NCBI GenBank assembly: GCA_947164965.1
Contig: CAMUYR010000007.1
Span: 1 to 64,000 of the forward strand
From: an uncultured Prevotella sp.
GTDB taxonomy: Bacteria; Bacteroidota; Bacteroidia; Bacteroidales; Bacteroidaceae
Reading direction: 5' to 3'
DNA: 64,000 nt
The translations under genes and the position numbers were made by a program. The notes under the pieces are model-generated. The model saw only the letters and a list, made by a program, of their open reading frames with translations, was not told where the DNA came from and searched no databases. Below are positions 24,388-34,902 of this stretch, piece by piece (position 1 is the first letter of the stretch; each line of letters begins with the position of its first letter).

Positions 24388-27141
24388 ATGATCTGTATGA
24401 AATGTTGGCTAACAATTCTTTTAATAACTGTCTTTGACCTCTCGGCTCAGGCAGAGGAGACTGTAGATATTTCGTCGAGGTTTTCATCTTGTTGGGGTGG
24501 CTCGGAAAGTTTTACTCGCAATGCTGACGGCACTATCACTTTTAGAGCACAGCATTGGGGTGGTCTTGCTGCTTGGATTGGTGACGAGGACTGGTCGGAA
24601 TATAGCCAGTTGGTGTTTGAACTGGCGGAGCCCTCACCTTGTGTCGTCCAGCCTATCGTACTATATCCTGATGGTGTAGAATCAGACCGTCACTATATGG
24701 AAGCAGGTACGACCAAAGCCTTTGTCGAACTGTCGGAGAGCAAACGCCAGCATGTCATGAATGTTGCTTTACAAACTGACAGGCCAGCAACGTTAGTCAT
24801 TACTCGCATTTATCTGGTAAAAGAGCCTTTGCAAGACTATGGTGAGCAGAAGGGGCAGTTGCGTATTAACGAGTTGATGCAGTCGAATATTGATTGTATC
24901 ATGGACGATCTGAATGATTTTCCAGACTCGTGGGTAGAGCTATATAATAGTGGTTCGACACCTGTCAACCTGAGACGTTACAAGCTAGGGTTGACTAACG
25001 ACGTCAACGAAGCTTGGCAGCTGCCTTCCCAGACTGTTGAGGCAGGCCAGTTTGTCATTGTCTATTGTGATAAAGTAGGTAAAAAACTTCATACTGATTT
25101 CAGGTTGGATTCTGGTAAGGGTGGCTCTGTCTATCTGTTTTTCAACGACGAGGTAGACGACAAACGAGAAAAGATAGAAAAGCAGCCAGCACCAAATATT
25201 TCACTTGGCTACAAGAGTGAGACAGACCTTACATGGGATTATCAGTATCAGCCTACGCCAGGTGCACCTAATTGTGGCACGCTTTGTTCGAAAAAGAAAC
25301 TATTGGGTGAGCCGATATTCAGCGAGAAGGGCAGGGTGCTGACCAGTAGTACTACTCTGGAACTTCAGCTGTCGCCACAAGCAGACTCACCTGATGGTAC
25401 TGTTGTCCGTTATACCCTTGACGGCAGTGAACCTACAGCAAATAGTTCTGCTTATACAACGCCTATCACTATCAACAAGACGACAACGGTGAGGGCTAAG
25501 GCTTTCTATGACGGATACTTGTCAGCTCGCAGCGCTACTCAGTCGTACATCTTCCTTGAACGAGATATGACACTGCCTGTCATCTCATTGGTTATGGACC
25601 AGCGTTATTGGAGCGATGCGAAGTTGGGTATCATAAAGAATAATACGTCAGATAAGCGCAATGACTGGCGACGTCCTGTTAATTTCGAGTATTTTGAGTC
25701 GCCCAATAGTGGCAGTAAACTTAACCAATTGGGCGAAACACGCGTTCAAGGTGGTGCTTCAAGAGGCGCTAAACTGAAGTCGTTGGCTATTTATGCCAAT
25801 AAGCGTTTTGGTGAGAAGCGTTTTTCCTACGAATTCTTCCCAGATCAACGCCCTGGCGATACAGAATTCAAGTCGTTGGTGTTACGTAATGCAGGTAACG
25901 ATTTCGATTATCTCTTGATGCGAGATGCTGTCATCCAGCGCACTATGGCCCAACATGCTGACTTGGACTGGCAGGCTTGGCGTCCCGCTATCGTATTCAA
26001 GAATGGTGTGTATAAAGGTATACTTAATATCCGTGAACGCTCTAATGAGGACAATATTTATACCCATTATAACAAGTTGGAAGACATTGATATGTTTGAA
26101 AACTGGGGTGAGTTGAAAGGAGGCGATTGGGAGAACTTTAACCGTTTCAAAGCTTTCTATCAGGAAAAAGGGCATACATTGGCAGAATATGAGCAATGGA
26201 TGGACTGCACTGAGTTTGCTAACTTGATGATAATGAACCTCTATTATAGCAACCGTGACTTCCCTGGTAACAATATTGTTCTTTGGAGACCACGTGCAGA
26301 AGGTGGTCGTTGGCGTTTCATTGCTAAAGATACAGACTTCGGTCTAGGACTTTATGGTCATCCGTCAAGTTACAAGACCATTGAATGGCTCTATGATCAT
26401 AACTACCACAATGGGTCCAATAACTGGGCAACAGGTGAAAACGAAACTATGTTGTTCCGTCACATGATGGACGATGCAGATTTCCGCAAATTGTTTCTTG
26501 ACCGTGCAGCCATCTATATGGGTGACTTCTTGAACGAACGTGGAACGAGGGCTATCTGGGATCCAATGGTGGAAATGATCAAGGAGGAGTTCCCCTATCA
26601 TAAGAAAGCTGTCAATGGTTGGATTAACTATGACGAAGAGTTGAAGAATGCCCGTCGTTGGGTGAAAGAACGTACAGACTATTTCTATCAGCAACTGGCA
26701 GACTTCTACCACTGCGGTACTCCCACTATATTGACTATTAATAAAGATATTCCATCTGATAAATTGACAGCCGTGACTATCAGTATGAACAATATTCCGT
26801 TGAGTCAGCCAGTCTTCGATGGTAAGTTCTTTGCTAGTAACGAGGTAATACTGAGTGCGGAAGGTGGTGAGCAGCCAGTGAAAGGTTGGCAGATTGTTCA
26901 GGTAAACAATGATGGTTCAAAGTCGGAGAGTGTTGTCAATGGTGAGCACTATACTTTCACGATGCCTTCATGTAAGTCGCTCATCGTGAATGCTTTATTC
27001 GAGACTTCAGGCATTCATACCATAACACTTCCCGACAAACATTCCGACTCTTGGTACACAGTTGATGGTCGCCGTTTGAATGGGCGTCCGCAACAAAGAG
27101 GTCTTTTTATTAATGCAGGTCGGAAGATTGTCGTTAAATAA
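24388..27141 (+). CDS. Large exported CotH-kinase-family protein with lamin-tail and CHB_HEX_C domains
   Basis: The 917-residue protein has a signal peptide (about 1-22). A beta-sandwich (to about 150) is followed by a lamin-tail domain (about 155-295; LRINELMQSN...DFPDSWVELYNSGS), a chitobiase C-terminal-like domain (about 310-390; DGTVVRYTLDGSEPT), and a CotH domain (about 400-760) with LNIRERSNEDN and the metal-binding motif FIAKDTDFG. CotH kinases phosphorylate spore-coat proteins in Bacillus; in Bacteroidetes their targets are unknown. The C-terminus DSWYTVDGRRLNGRPQQRG ending in IVVK is the same sort of tag as in the protein at 21774. Start could be either of two ATGs, 24388 or 24397. 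Confidence 0.85.
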   Translation: MICMKCWLTILLITVFDLSAQAEETVDISSRFSSCWGGSESFTRNADGTITFRAQHWGGLAAWIGDEDWSEYSQLVFELAEPSPCVVQPIVLYPDGVESDRHYMEAGTTKAFVELSESKRQHVMNVALQTDRPATLVITRIYLVKEPLQDYGEQKGQLRINELMQSNIDCIMDDLNDFPDSWVELYNSGSTPVNLRRYKLGLTNDVNEAWQLPSQTVEAGQFVIVYCDKVGKKLHTDFRLDSGKGGSVYLFFNDEVDDKREKIEKQPAPNISLGYKSETDLTWDYQYQPTPGAPNCGTLCSKKKLLGEPIFSEKGRVLTSSTTLELQLSPQADSPDGTVVRYTLDGSEPTANSSAYTTPITINKTTTVRAKAFYDGYLSARSATQSYIFLERDMTLPVISLVMDQRYWSDAKLGIIKNNTSDKRNDWRRPVNFEYFESPNSGSKLNQLGETRVQGGASRGAKLKSLAIYANKRFGEKRFSYEFFPDQRPGDTEFKSLVLRNAGNDFDYLLMRDAVIQRTMAQHADLDWQAWRPAIVFKNGVYKGILNIRERSNEDNIYTHYNKLEDIDMFENWGELKGGDWENFNRFKAFYQEKGHTLAEYEQWMDCTEFANLMIMNLYYSNRDFPGNNIVLWRPRAEGGRWRFIAKDTDFGLGLYGHPSSYKTIEWLYDHNYHNGSNNWATGENETMLFRHMMDDADFRKLFLDRAAIYMGDFLNERGTRAIWDPMVEMIKEEFPYHKKAVNGWINYDEELKNARRWVKERTDYFYQQLADFYHCGTPTILTINKDIPSDKLTAVTISMNNIPLSQPVFDGKFFASNEVILSAEGGEQPVKGWQIVQVNNDGSKSESVVNGEHYTFTMPSCKSLIVNALFETSGIHTITLPDKHSDSWYTVDGRRLNGRPQQRGLFINAGRKIVVK

Positions 27142-27148
27142 ATAATAA

Positions 27149-28219
27149 TCAGATAGTTATTTCGCCACTGCCGTAGCAACGGTGGTGGCGATTGTCATAT
27201 ATGACACAGAACTGACCAGGGGCTACGCCATGTATTGGAGCATCTGCATGGACCAAATATCTGCCTTCGCCCATCTGTTCTAGTCGTGCTGGCAGATAGT
27301 CGGGAGTATGACGTATTTTCAGCGTAATGTCTGTTGGTGGTAACTGCCCGTTGATGCTATGAAAGGCATGGATGGGAAACTCCTGCTTATAGGCACTTTC
27401 TGGGTCGTAGCCATGTGACACATAGATGATATTCTTTTCGATGTCTTTCTTGATGACAAACCAAGGGCCACCACCTAGTCCCATACCTTTCCGTTGTCCG
27501 ATGGTATGAAACCAGTGACCTTTGTGTGGACCAATCTTTTTGCCAGTTTCCAGTTCTATTACGTCACCAGGCTGTTCGCCTAAATAACGACGGATATAGT
27601 CATTATAGTTGATTTTGCCTAAGAAACAGATGCCCTGGGAGTCGCGACGATGGGCTGGTGCCAGATGCTCACGTTCAGCAATCTCTCGTACTTCCTCCTT
27701 CATCATGTGACCTATGGGAAACAGGGCCTTTTGTAATTGCCAGTCATAGATTTGTGCTAGGAAGTCTGTCTGGTCCTTCACAGGGTCAGGGCTGGTGCAG
27801 AGCCACTTACGTCCTTCGGCATCCAATTCCGTCTGTGCATAATGACCAGTGGCGATGAAGTCGTAATCATGACCTCGTTTTTCATGAAATGCCCCAAACT
27901 TGATCAGCCTATTGCACATCACATCTGGATTAGGTGTCAGACCAGCCTTCACCTTATCCATCGTATATTTGGTAACTTGGTCCCAATATTCCCTATGGCA
28001 GTCGATGATTTCCAACTTGCAGTTGTACTTGTGCGCCACAGCCGTTGCCATCTCCAAATCCTCTTCGCTGGAGCAGTCCCATTCCTCTTCTTCCTCAGGT
28101 CCTATCTTAATATAGAAACAATCTGGCTGCAGTCCTTGGCGCACCAGTTCATAGAGCACCACGGAGGAATCGACACCACCAGAAAGGAGTACGGCAATCT
28201 TCTTTTCTTTTAAATTCAT
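27149..28219 (-). CDS. mnmA: tRNA-specific 2-thiouridylase MnmA
   Basis: The 356-residue enzyme places sulfur on U34 of Lys, Glu and Gln tRNAs. The PP-loop LLSGGVDSS is at residues 11-19. The two catalytic cysteines fit C102 (NPDVMCNRLIKF) and C198 (SQGICFLG). The C-terminal beta-barrel follows. A TACCTTTG -7 element at 28231-28224 lies only about five bases before the ATG, so the mRNA is probably leaderless. It converges with the CotH gene across 7 bases. Confidence 0.95.
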   Translation of the reverse strand: MNLKEKKIAVLLSGGVDSSVVLYELVRQGLQPDCFYIKIGPEEEEEWDCSSEEDLEMATAVAHKYNCKLEIIDCHREYWDQVTKYTMDKVKAGLTPNPDVMCNRLIKFGAFHEKRGHDYDFIATGHYAQTELDAEGRKWLCTSPDPVKDQTDFLAQIYDWQLQKALFPIGHMMKEEVREIAEREHLAPAHRRDSQGICFLGKINYNDYIRRYLGEQPGDVIELETGKKIGPHKGHWFHTIGQRKGMGLGGGPWFVIKKDIEKNIIYVSHGYDPESAYKQEFPIHAFHSINGQLPPTDITLKIRHTPDYLPARLEQMGEGRYLVHADAPIHGVAPGQFCVIYDNRHHRCYGSGEITI

Positions 28220-28261
28220 GCTGCAAAGGTACTAAATTTTTTCGAAAACTCGTTAAATAGC

Positions 28262-28292
28262 TTGGAAGTTACGTAAAATTCTCCTATCTTTG
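28262..28292 (+). promoter_or_regulatory. Likely promoter of the alpha-2-macroglobulin gene
   Basis: TATCTTTG at 28285-28292 with a weaker -33 match (CTTG, 28261-28264) 20 bases upstream. The ATG is at 28319. Confidence 0.6.
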
Positions 28293-28318
28293 CATACAAT
28301 AACCAAACATGCGCGTAT

Positions 28319-31300
28319 ATGAAACATAAAATATTCATTGTCGTGGCTACTATCATGTTAGTGCCTATGGGACTTTTTGGACAGACATATCAATCGCTTT
28401 GGAAGCAAGTAGAAGAGGCTCAAAAGAAGGATCATCCTCAAACAGCCATGAGCCATCTGGAGAAAATAGAGAAGAAGGCTGAGAAGGAGTTGGCATACGG
28501 CCAACTGCTAAAGTCTACTTTGCTATATGCCAGTCTGCAGGCAGAGATAGCCCCTGATTCCTTGCAACCAGCTGTTGCCCGTTTGGAAACAAGGGAAAAG
28601 GGGACCAAGGATGTCGCATTGAAGTGTGTCTATGATGCTGTCTTGGCGAAAATCTATGAGCAAAACCACCAGTTAGATATGGACAACTGGTTGGTAAAAG
28701 CCCAAGAATACAAAAAGGCAGCTTTGGCTCATCCAGAGGCTTTGGCTCAGGTGCAGACTCCCTCTTACGAACCTTTTGTTGTCAAGGGAAAGGATAGTGA
28801 GATTTATGACCACGACTTGCTCAGTGTAGTAGGCCAGGAGTTGAATGCCTGGACGTGGCTAAATGATTATTATGTTAAAGTTGGTAATCGTCGAGCAGCC
28901 TGTCTGACAGCACTGAACATGGGTTATAGTATTCCTCAGCTTGATTCTTTGATGACAGTCTATGGCGATCTTCCAGAGGCCTGCGAATTAGCTATCAAGC
29001 GTCTGAGTATGATGGGTGTTGAATATACGAATGCCCAGCGGGCTGAATTTATACAGGAATCACTGAAGCGATGGGGTGAATGGAAACGTTCCAATAGCCT
29101 GCGTAATTCTTGGAGTTCTCTGACAAATCCGACCTTTAGTATTTCTGCAGAATGGAATGTGATTGAGGTCAACAAACCCCAGACGGTTCAGTTGAATTCC
29201 CTGCGCCATCTGGATCAACTTAGCATGCGAGTCTATCGCACTGGTCTTAAAGGTAATACAGATCTCAACCCCAATGTGGAGGAAGACTATAAGAAAATAA
29301 AAAATAACCTGACAGAAATAAATGAAGCAGGACGAACGCTGACTTTTAGTGGTCATGAGATCTATGATTATTTTAATGACTCGCTCCAGCTGCAGGCCCT
29401 GACTCCTGGTGTCTATATGTTGGAATTTACCAGTCAACCCACAACTAAGGTTGTCCGTTCACTCTATTTTGTTTCCGGCATTCGTCTGCTCACTCAGCAT
29501 ATGCCTAATCAAAAGATACGGTTTGTGGTGGTTGATGCTACAACGGGACAGCCTGTTAGCAATGCTTCTATAACTCTTTCTTTCAATAGATATTCAGGCA
29601 GTCGTTTTACAAAGCTATTGCACTGTAATCCTAAAGGTGAGGTAATCTTTGATAACTCTTCTAACGAACGCCTGTATTCTGCTTTTGCCCATACACGCAG
29701 CGACGAATATTGTCCAGAATCTAATACTTATGGGAGTTATTCCTATTATGAGCGTGCCTATGGTGTCGAGCATATCAACCTGTTTACTGATCGCAGCATC
29801 TATCGTCCAGGACAGACGGTTCATGTCGCTGCTATAGTATGGAAGGAACAATCAGCGATTGAGCAGGAGGCTGTAGCCGACAAACGTGTTAATATGGAGT
29901 TGCGTGATGCCAACTATAAGGTGGTAAGCGAAAAGAAACTGACTACCGATCAATTTGGTAAATGCAGTACGACGTTTACATTGCCTACAGGTCTTCTGAA
30001 CGGACGATATACTATTCGTGGTAATGGTAGTAGCACCACGATTCGGGTGGAAGAATATAAGCGTCCTACGTTCCAAGTGACGTTTGATGAATACAAGGAA
30101 ACATACCAAAATGGTGATACTGTACATGCTAAGGGAAAGGCCATGAGTTTTGCTGGTGTGCCAGTACAGAGTGCTAAAGTTAAGTATACCGTACGTCGTC
30201 AAGTAGCCTTCTGGTGGATGTCTTATTCCTGGTATTGGGAGAGTGGCTATTTAGGAAATGCTCTTGCGAAAGAGGTGGTGAAAGAAGGTGAGGCAACGAC
30301 TGATGACGATGGTACTTTTGAGGTCCTGATGCCTATGAACCTGCCAGATGATATGGATAGAAGTCCTATGTACTTTACTTTCGTGGTAGAGGCTGATGTT
30401 ACGGACGTGGCAGGCGAGACGCATAGTGGAACGATGAGTTTGCCATTGGGGTCTAAGCCCACGGCGTTGACCTGTAATCTGCCTCAGAAGGTACGTAGCG
30501 ACCAATTACCCCAAATGACTTTCCATCGTAGAAATGCTGCGGGTAAACCCATTGAAGGCAAGGTTAAGTATCGTCTTGATGAAGGCAAATGGAAGGAATG
30601 TGATGCCAATGTAGCACTCGATATCTTGAATAAGCCGAAGAGTGGTGAACATCATCTGGAGGCTGTTTGCCAAACAGATACTGTTGACATGAAGTTCGTA
30701 GTGTTTGGTCTTGACGACAAACGTCCTGCTACCACAACTAGCGATTGGTTCTATGTCTCAGACAACAGATTCCCTAACGATAACAAACCAGTCACAGTAC
30801 AAGTGGGATCTTCTGACCCTCAGGTGCATATCGTTTATAGTGTTTTTGCAGGTAAAGAGGTCATTGAGAGTGGTTCAGTAGATAAGAATGGTGAGCTGTT
30901 TAATCGTAAGTTTACCTATGAGGAAGACTATGGAAATGGATTGCTGCTTACTTTCGCATGGGTAAAGAATGGTCAAAGATATCAGCATACAACTCAAATA
31001 GAGCGTCCAATTCCATCCAAACAGTTGACAATGAGATGGGAAACGTTCCGTGACCGTCTGAAACCTGGGCAGGAAGAGGAATGGCGACTGAAGGTGCTGA
31101 ATCCTGATGGTAAACCAGCCAATGCCAGTATGATGGCTGTGCTCTACGATAAGAGTCTTGATCAGATAGCTCCACATTTCTGGTCATTCAATCCTTATTC
31201 CTATATGGGACAGCCATCAACAACGTGGCAGTGGCCTTCTTTCTCTCATTTACGTGCGAATGCTTCTATGTGGTATAAGACATTGAATGTACCATCGCTT

Positions 31301-33820
31301 CGTTTCAGTGCCTTCAATCATGAGGTCTATCCTTCTTATCACTATATGTCTTCGTTACGGTTACGTGGCTCTACTCGTATGCTTGCTAAGAGTTCTGCTT
31401 CTAATGATATGATGTTGATGGAAGCTCCGATGGGCTCGGCTGCTGTTGCAACAGAAGAATCAGCGGATCGTGAAACAGTAGCATTTGGATTAGCAGAGAA
31501 GAAGGAGGTAACACAAGAGTCACAAACTGAAGAACTCAAGCAAGAAGAGGCTCAGGTTCGCGAGAATCTTAACGAGACAGCTTTCTGCTATCCTACATTG
31601 GAAACAGACGAAGAGGGAGTTGTCACCATGAAGTTTACATTGCCAGAGAGCCTGACAACTTGGCGTTTTATGGGAATTTCCCATACTACTAATATGCTCC
31701 ATGGCTATTTGGGTGGAGAAGCTGTGGCACAAAAAGATGTGATGGTGCAACCCAATATTCCTCGTTTTGTGCGTATGGGTGACGAAGCTCAGATTTCTGC
31801 CCGTATCTTCAATATTTCAGAAAGAAATGTCAGTGGAACAGCTAAGTTGCAGTTGCTGAATCCAGAAGACAATAAGGTCGTATGCCAAAAGGAACTGTCT
31901 TTCAATGCTGAGGCTGGTAAGACGGCTCAGGTCACCTTCCCGATGCCTTCTGATGAAGAACTCCTTTCAGCTTATTCTCTTCTTATTTGTAAGGTGGTGG
32001 TAATGGGTGACGGCTTCTCTGATGGAGAACAGCACTATCTTCCCATTTTGCCTAATCGTGAGTATGTCACCCGTACCGTTCCTTTCACCCAACATAATCC
32101 TGGTGTGAAGACTATTGACTTGACCAAGCTTTTCCCAGTTGGCACTACTCAGCAGAAGCTGACAGTGGAATACACTAATAATCCAGCTTGGCTGATGGTA
32201 CAAGCTTTGCCTACTGTTGGACAGCCTCATGAACATAGTGCCATTGATCAAGCGGCATCTTACTACAGCAATCTACTGGCGCAGCATCTCATGCAGCAAA
32301 GTCCACAGGCAAAAGCCACATTCGAACAGTGGAAACGTGAGGAACGTCAGGAACCCACATTGGCTAGCCAGTTGCAGAAGAATGAAGAATTGAAAGATCT
32401 GATTTTGGCTGAGACACCATGGGTATGGGCTGCAGACAGGGAATCAGAACAGCGGCAGATGCTGAGTGAATTCTTTGATGCGAATGCCATCAACAATCGT
32501 TTGAATACAGCGGTTGAAAAGTTGAAGAAGCTACAGCTTTCAGATGGCTCCTTTAGTTGGTATCCCGGTATGCCTGGAAGTATATATATCACTTTATCTG
32601 TTGAGGAGATGATGGCCCGTCTTTCCCAAATGGTAGGTTTGAAGCATGATATGCAGCAAATGCGTGATAAAGCCTTCAAATTCCTGGGTAAGGAGATGGT
32701 AGAAATGGTGAAAGAGATGAAGAAGGAGGAAAAACGAGGAGTGAAGCCTACTTTCCCGTCATTTACGGCTTTACGATGGCTTTATGTATGTGCTATTGAT
32801 CATCCTGAATTACCAAAGGATGTGGCATCGGCTAATGGCTATCTGATTAAGTTGTTGAAGAAGGAAACTCGTCGTCAGACGATATACGAGAAAGCATTGT
32901 CTGCTATTGTCTTTGCTCAGAGTGGTGACAGACTCTTGGCTGAAAGTTATGTGAAGAGTCTGAAGGAATACACCGTATATACGGAGGAGATGGGTAGGTA
33001 TTATGATACGCCACGTGCTAGCTATTCATGGTATGATTATAAGATTCCGACTGAGGTGGCTGCTATTGAGGCTATCCAGAAAGTAGTACCACAGGATCAG
33101 CAAACAATTGACGAGATGCGTCGCTGGTTGTTGCAGGAGAAACGTACACAAGCTTGGAACACTCCTATCAATAGTGTTAATGCCATCTTTGCTTTCCTGG
33201 GATTGTCGAAGTCTGAAAGTCCTCTTGATGCCAAGGGTGATCCAACCATACTTGCCATTGATGGAAAACCAATGGATCTGCCTAAGGCAACTGCAGGTTT
33301 AGGTTATGTGAAGCAAGCGATCAGTCAGCCTCAAGGTGCGACCTTTACTGCAACCAAGACTTCTGAAGGTACTTCATGGGGTGCTGTCTATGCCCAGTTC
33401 TTGCAGAAGACCTCAGAGGTGGAAGTTTCACAGAGTGGTATCAGCATCAAACGTGATGTGTTGGTAAATGGTAAGCCGTCAGCTACCACAGGTCTTAAGG
33501 TTGGCGATCGTATCAAGATTCGGATAATCATCGAGAGCACTCGCGACCTCGATTTCGTTCAGGTGGTAGATCGTCGTGCTGCATGTATGGAACCACTGAA
33601 GCAGTTGTCTGGTTATCAGAATGGTGCCTATTGCTCGCCTAAGGACTATGCGACTCATTATTTCTACTATGGCATATCAAAAGGCAAACATGTTATTGAG
33701 ACAGAATACTATATTGATCGTGCTGGTTGTTATGAAACAGGCACTTGTACAGTGGGGTGTGCCTATGCTCCGGAATACAGAGCTACAGCCCCCTCAATCA
33801 CTTTTAATATTAGCAAATGA
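28319..33820 (+). CDS. Bacterial alpha-2-macroglobulin family protein
   Basis: At 1833 residues this is the largest gene here. A signal peptide (about 1-21) is followed by a helical region, several macroglobulin domains including an MG2-like part (HINLFTDRSIYRPGQTVHVAAI, about 480-502), the A2M domain (ESLTTWRFMGISHTTNM), and an alpha/alpha toroid. Where thioester-bearing members have CxEQ, this has PTVGQPHEHSAIDQ, so it lacks the thioester and cannot trap proteases covalently, as is common in Bacteroidetes. It overlaps the DUF1573 gene by four bases (ATGA), so translation is coupled. Envelope defence against proteases is the usual hypothesis. Confidence 0.9.
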   Translation: MKHKIFIVVATIMLVPMGLFGQTYQSLWKQVEEAQKKDHPQTAMSHLEKIEKKAEKELAYGQLLKSTLLYASLQAEIAPDSLQPAVARLETREKGTKDVALKCVYDAVLAKIYEQNHQLDMDNWLVKAQEYKKAALAHPEALAQVQTPSYEPFVVKGKDSEIYDHDLLSVVGQELNAWTWLNDYYVKVGNRRAACLTALNMGYSIPQLDSLMTVYGDLPEACELAIKRLSMMGVEYTNAQRAEFIQESLKRWGEWKRSNSLRNSWSSLTNPTFSISAEWNVIEVNKPQTVQLNSLRHLDQLSMRVYRTGLKGNTDLNPNVEEDYKKIKNNLTEINEAGRTLTFSGHEIYDYFNDSLQLQALTPGVYMLEFTSQPTTKVVRSLYFVSGIRLLTQHMPNQKIRFVVVDATTGQPVSNASITLSFNRYSGSRFTKLLHCNPKGEVIFDNSSNERLYSAFAHTRSDEYCPESNTYGSYSYYERAYGVEHINLFTDRSIYRPGQTVHVAAIVWKEQSAIEQEAVADKRVNMELRDANYKVVSEKKLTTDQFGKCSTTFTLPTGLLNGRYTIRGNGSSTTIRVEEYKRPTFQVTFDEYKETYQNGDTVHAKGKAMSFAGVPVQSAKVKYTVRRQVAFWWMSYSWYWESGYLGNALAKEVVKEGEATTDDDGTFEVLMPMNLPDDMDRSPMYFTFVVEADVTDVAGETHSGTMSLPLGSKPTALTCNLPQKVRSDQLPQMTFHRRNAAGKPIEGKVKYRLDEGKWKECDANVALDILNKPKSGEHHLEAVCQTDTVDMKFVVFGLDDKRPATTTSDWFYVSDNRFPNDNKPVTVQVGSSDPQVHIVYSVFAGKEVIESGSVDKNGELFNRKFTYEEDYGNGLLLTFAWVKNGQRYQHTTQIERPIPSKQLTMRWETFRDRLKPGQEEEWRLKVLNPDGKPANASMMAVLYDKSLDQIAPHFWSFNPYSYMGQPSTTWQWPSFSHLRANASMWYKTLNVPSLRFSAFNHEVYPSYHYMSSLRLRGSTRMLAKSSASNDMMLMEAPMGSAAVATEESADRETVAFGLAEKKEVTQESQTEELKQEEAQVRENLNETAFCYPTLETDEEGVVTMKFTLPESLTTWRFMGISHTTNMLHGYLGGEAVAQKDVMVQPNIPRFVRMGDEAQISARIFNISERNVSGTAKLQLLNPEDNKVVCQKELSFNAEAGKTAQVTFPMPSDEELLSAYSLLICKVVVMGDGFSDGEQHYLPILPNREYVTRTVPFTQHNPGVKTIDLTKLFPVGTTQQKLTVEYTNNPAWLMVQALPTVGQPHEHSAIDQAASYYSNLLAQHLMQQSPQAKATFEQWKREERQEPTLASQLQKNEELKDLILAETPWVWAADRESEQRQMLSEFFDANAINNRLNTAVEKLKKLQLSDGSFSWYPGMPGSIYITLSVEEMMARLSQMVGLKHDMQQMRDKAFKFLGKEMVEMVKEMKKEEKRGVKPTFPSFTALRWLYVCAIDHPELPKDVASANGYLIKLLKKETRRQTIYEKALSAIVFAQSGDRLLAESYVKSLKEYTVYTEEMGRYYDTPRASYSWYDYKIPTEVAAIEAIQKVVPQDQQTIDEMRRWLLQEKRTQAWNTPINSVNAIFAFLGLSKSESPLDAKGDPTILAIDGKPMDLPKATAGLGYVKQAISQPQGATFTATKTSEGTSWGAVYAQFLQKTSEVEVSQSGISIKRDVLVNGKPSATTGLKVGDRIKIRIIIESTRDLDFVQVVDRRAACMEPLKQLSGYQNGAYCSPKDYATHYFYYGISKGKHVIETEYYIDRAGCYETGTCTVGCAYAPEYRATAPSITFNISK

Positions 33821-34881
33821 TGAAACGAAAATCACTGATAATTCACCTTCTGCTGTTGACTGCACTCCCTGTTGTGGCCCAGAAGTTAGTAGCTGAGAAA
33901 ACGACTATTGATGTGGGTAAGACAGGCTATGAGATGCCTGTTACGGCCACCTTCGAGTTTCGTAATAAGAGTATGCGTCGATTGAAAATATCGGAGGTGA
34001 GACCCGACTGTAATTGTACTCTGATAGAATATCCCAAGGAAGATATAGGAATGGGTGACAGATTCGAGATCAAGATGACATACGATGCTAAACAGCTAGG
34101 TCATTTTGATAAGCAGGCTGCCATTATCAGCAATGGTACTAAGAAACCTATTTATATCCGTATGAAGGGTGTGGTGCTGGCAGATTATGTCGACCTTTCA
34201 GGGTCTTATCCTATTGCAATGGGTGACATGAATCTAGATCGTAATAATCTGGAGTTTGATGACATTAACAAAGGTGACTACCAAGTTCAGGAATTGCTAA
34301 TATATAATAATGGTACGCGTGTGAACCAGCCCAATCTGATGCATCTTCCTGACTATCTGACAGCTAAGGTGACTCCAGAACGGTTGGCACCTGGTCGTGC
34401 AGGAAAAATTACGGTTACCCTTAATTCTGCGAAGTTGCACGATTATGGTTTGACTCAAACCTCTATCTATCTGGCTTCAAATCCTGGTGACAAGGTTCGT
34501 CCTGACCATGAAATCAATGTGTCTGCAGTTCTATTGCCATCGTTTGCTAATATGACAGCCGAACAGCGTCAGTATGCTCCAAAGTTGCAGCTTTCTAAAG
34601 AGCAGATAGACATTCAATTTGATGGAAAATCAAAGAAGACGGACGTTATTGAACTAACCAATGCAGGGCATACAGAGTTGAATATCTCCTCTTTGCAGAT
34701 GTTTACAGGTGGGCTGAAAATATCATTAGGTAAGCGTCGATTGTCCCCTGGCGAGTCTACCAAGTTGAAAGTGACAGCTTTCCGTAACGAACTGCAGAGA
34801 GTCCGCATACGTCCCAGAATCCTGATGATTACCAACGACCCTGCTAAGTCGAAGGTTGCCATCGCCATCAATGCAAAGTAA
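33817..34881 (+). CDS. DUF1573 domain exported protein
   Basis: The 354-residue protein has a signal peptide (about 1-22). Residues about 25-120 form an Ig-like DUF1573 domain with TATFEFRN, DCNCTLIEYP and IYIRMKGVV; a second related domain lies at about 240-350. The ATG overlaps the stop of the alpha-2-macroglobulin gene. DUF1573 proteins are abundant in Bacteroidetes envelopes, with unknown molecular role. The shared transcript suggests it works with the macroglobulin. Confidence 0.8.
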   Translation: MMKRKSLIIHLLLLTALPVVAQKLVAEKTTIDVGKTGYEMPVTATFEFRNKSMRRLKISEVRPDCNCTLIEYPKEDIGMGDRFEIKMTYDAKQLGHFDKQAAIISNGTKKPIYIRMKGVVLADYVDLSGSYPIAMGDMNLDRNNLEFDDINKGDYQVQELLIYNNGTRVNQPNLMHLPDYLTAKVTPERLAPGRAGKITVTLNSAKLHDYGLTQTSIYLASNPGDKVRPDHEINVSAVLLPSFANMTAEQRQYAPKLQLSKEQIDIQFDGKSKKTDVIELTNAGHTELNISSLQMFTGGLKISLGKRRLSPGESTKLKVTAFRNELQRVRIRPRILMITNDPAKSKVAIAINAK

Positions 34882-34902
34882 CACCCAACAAATTCTTACA
34901 AC

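Noticed and set aside
29060..32679. Several minus-strand open frames inside the alpha-2-macroglobulin gene
   Set aside because: They lie opposite a continuous well-conserved reading frame and show no features of their own.
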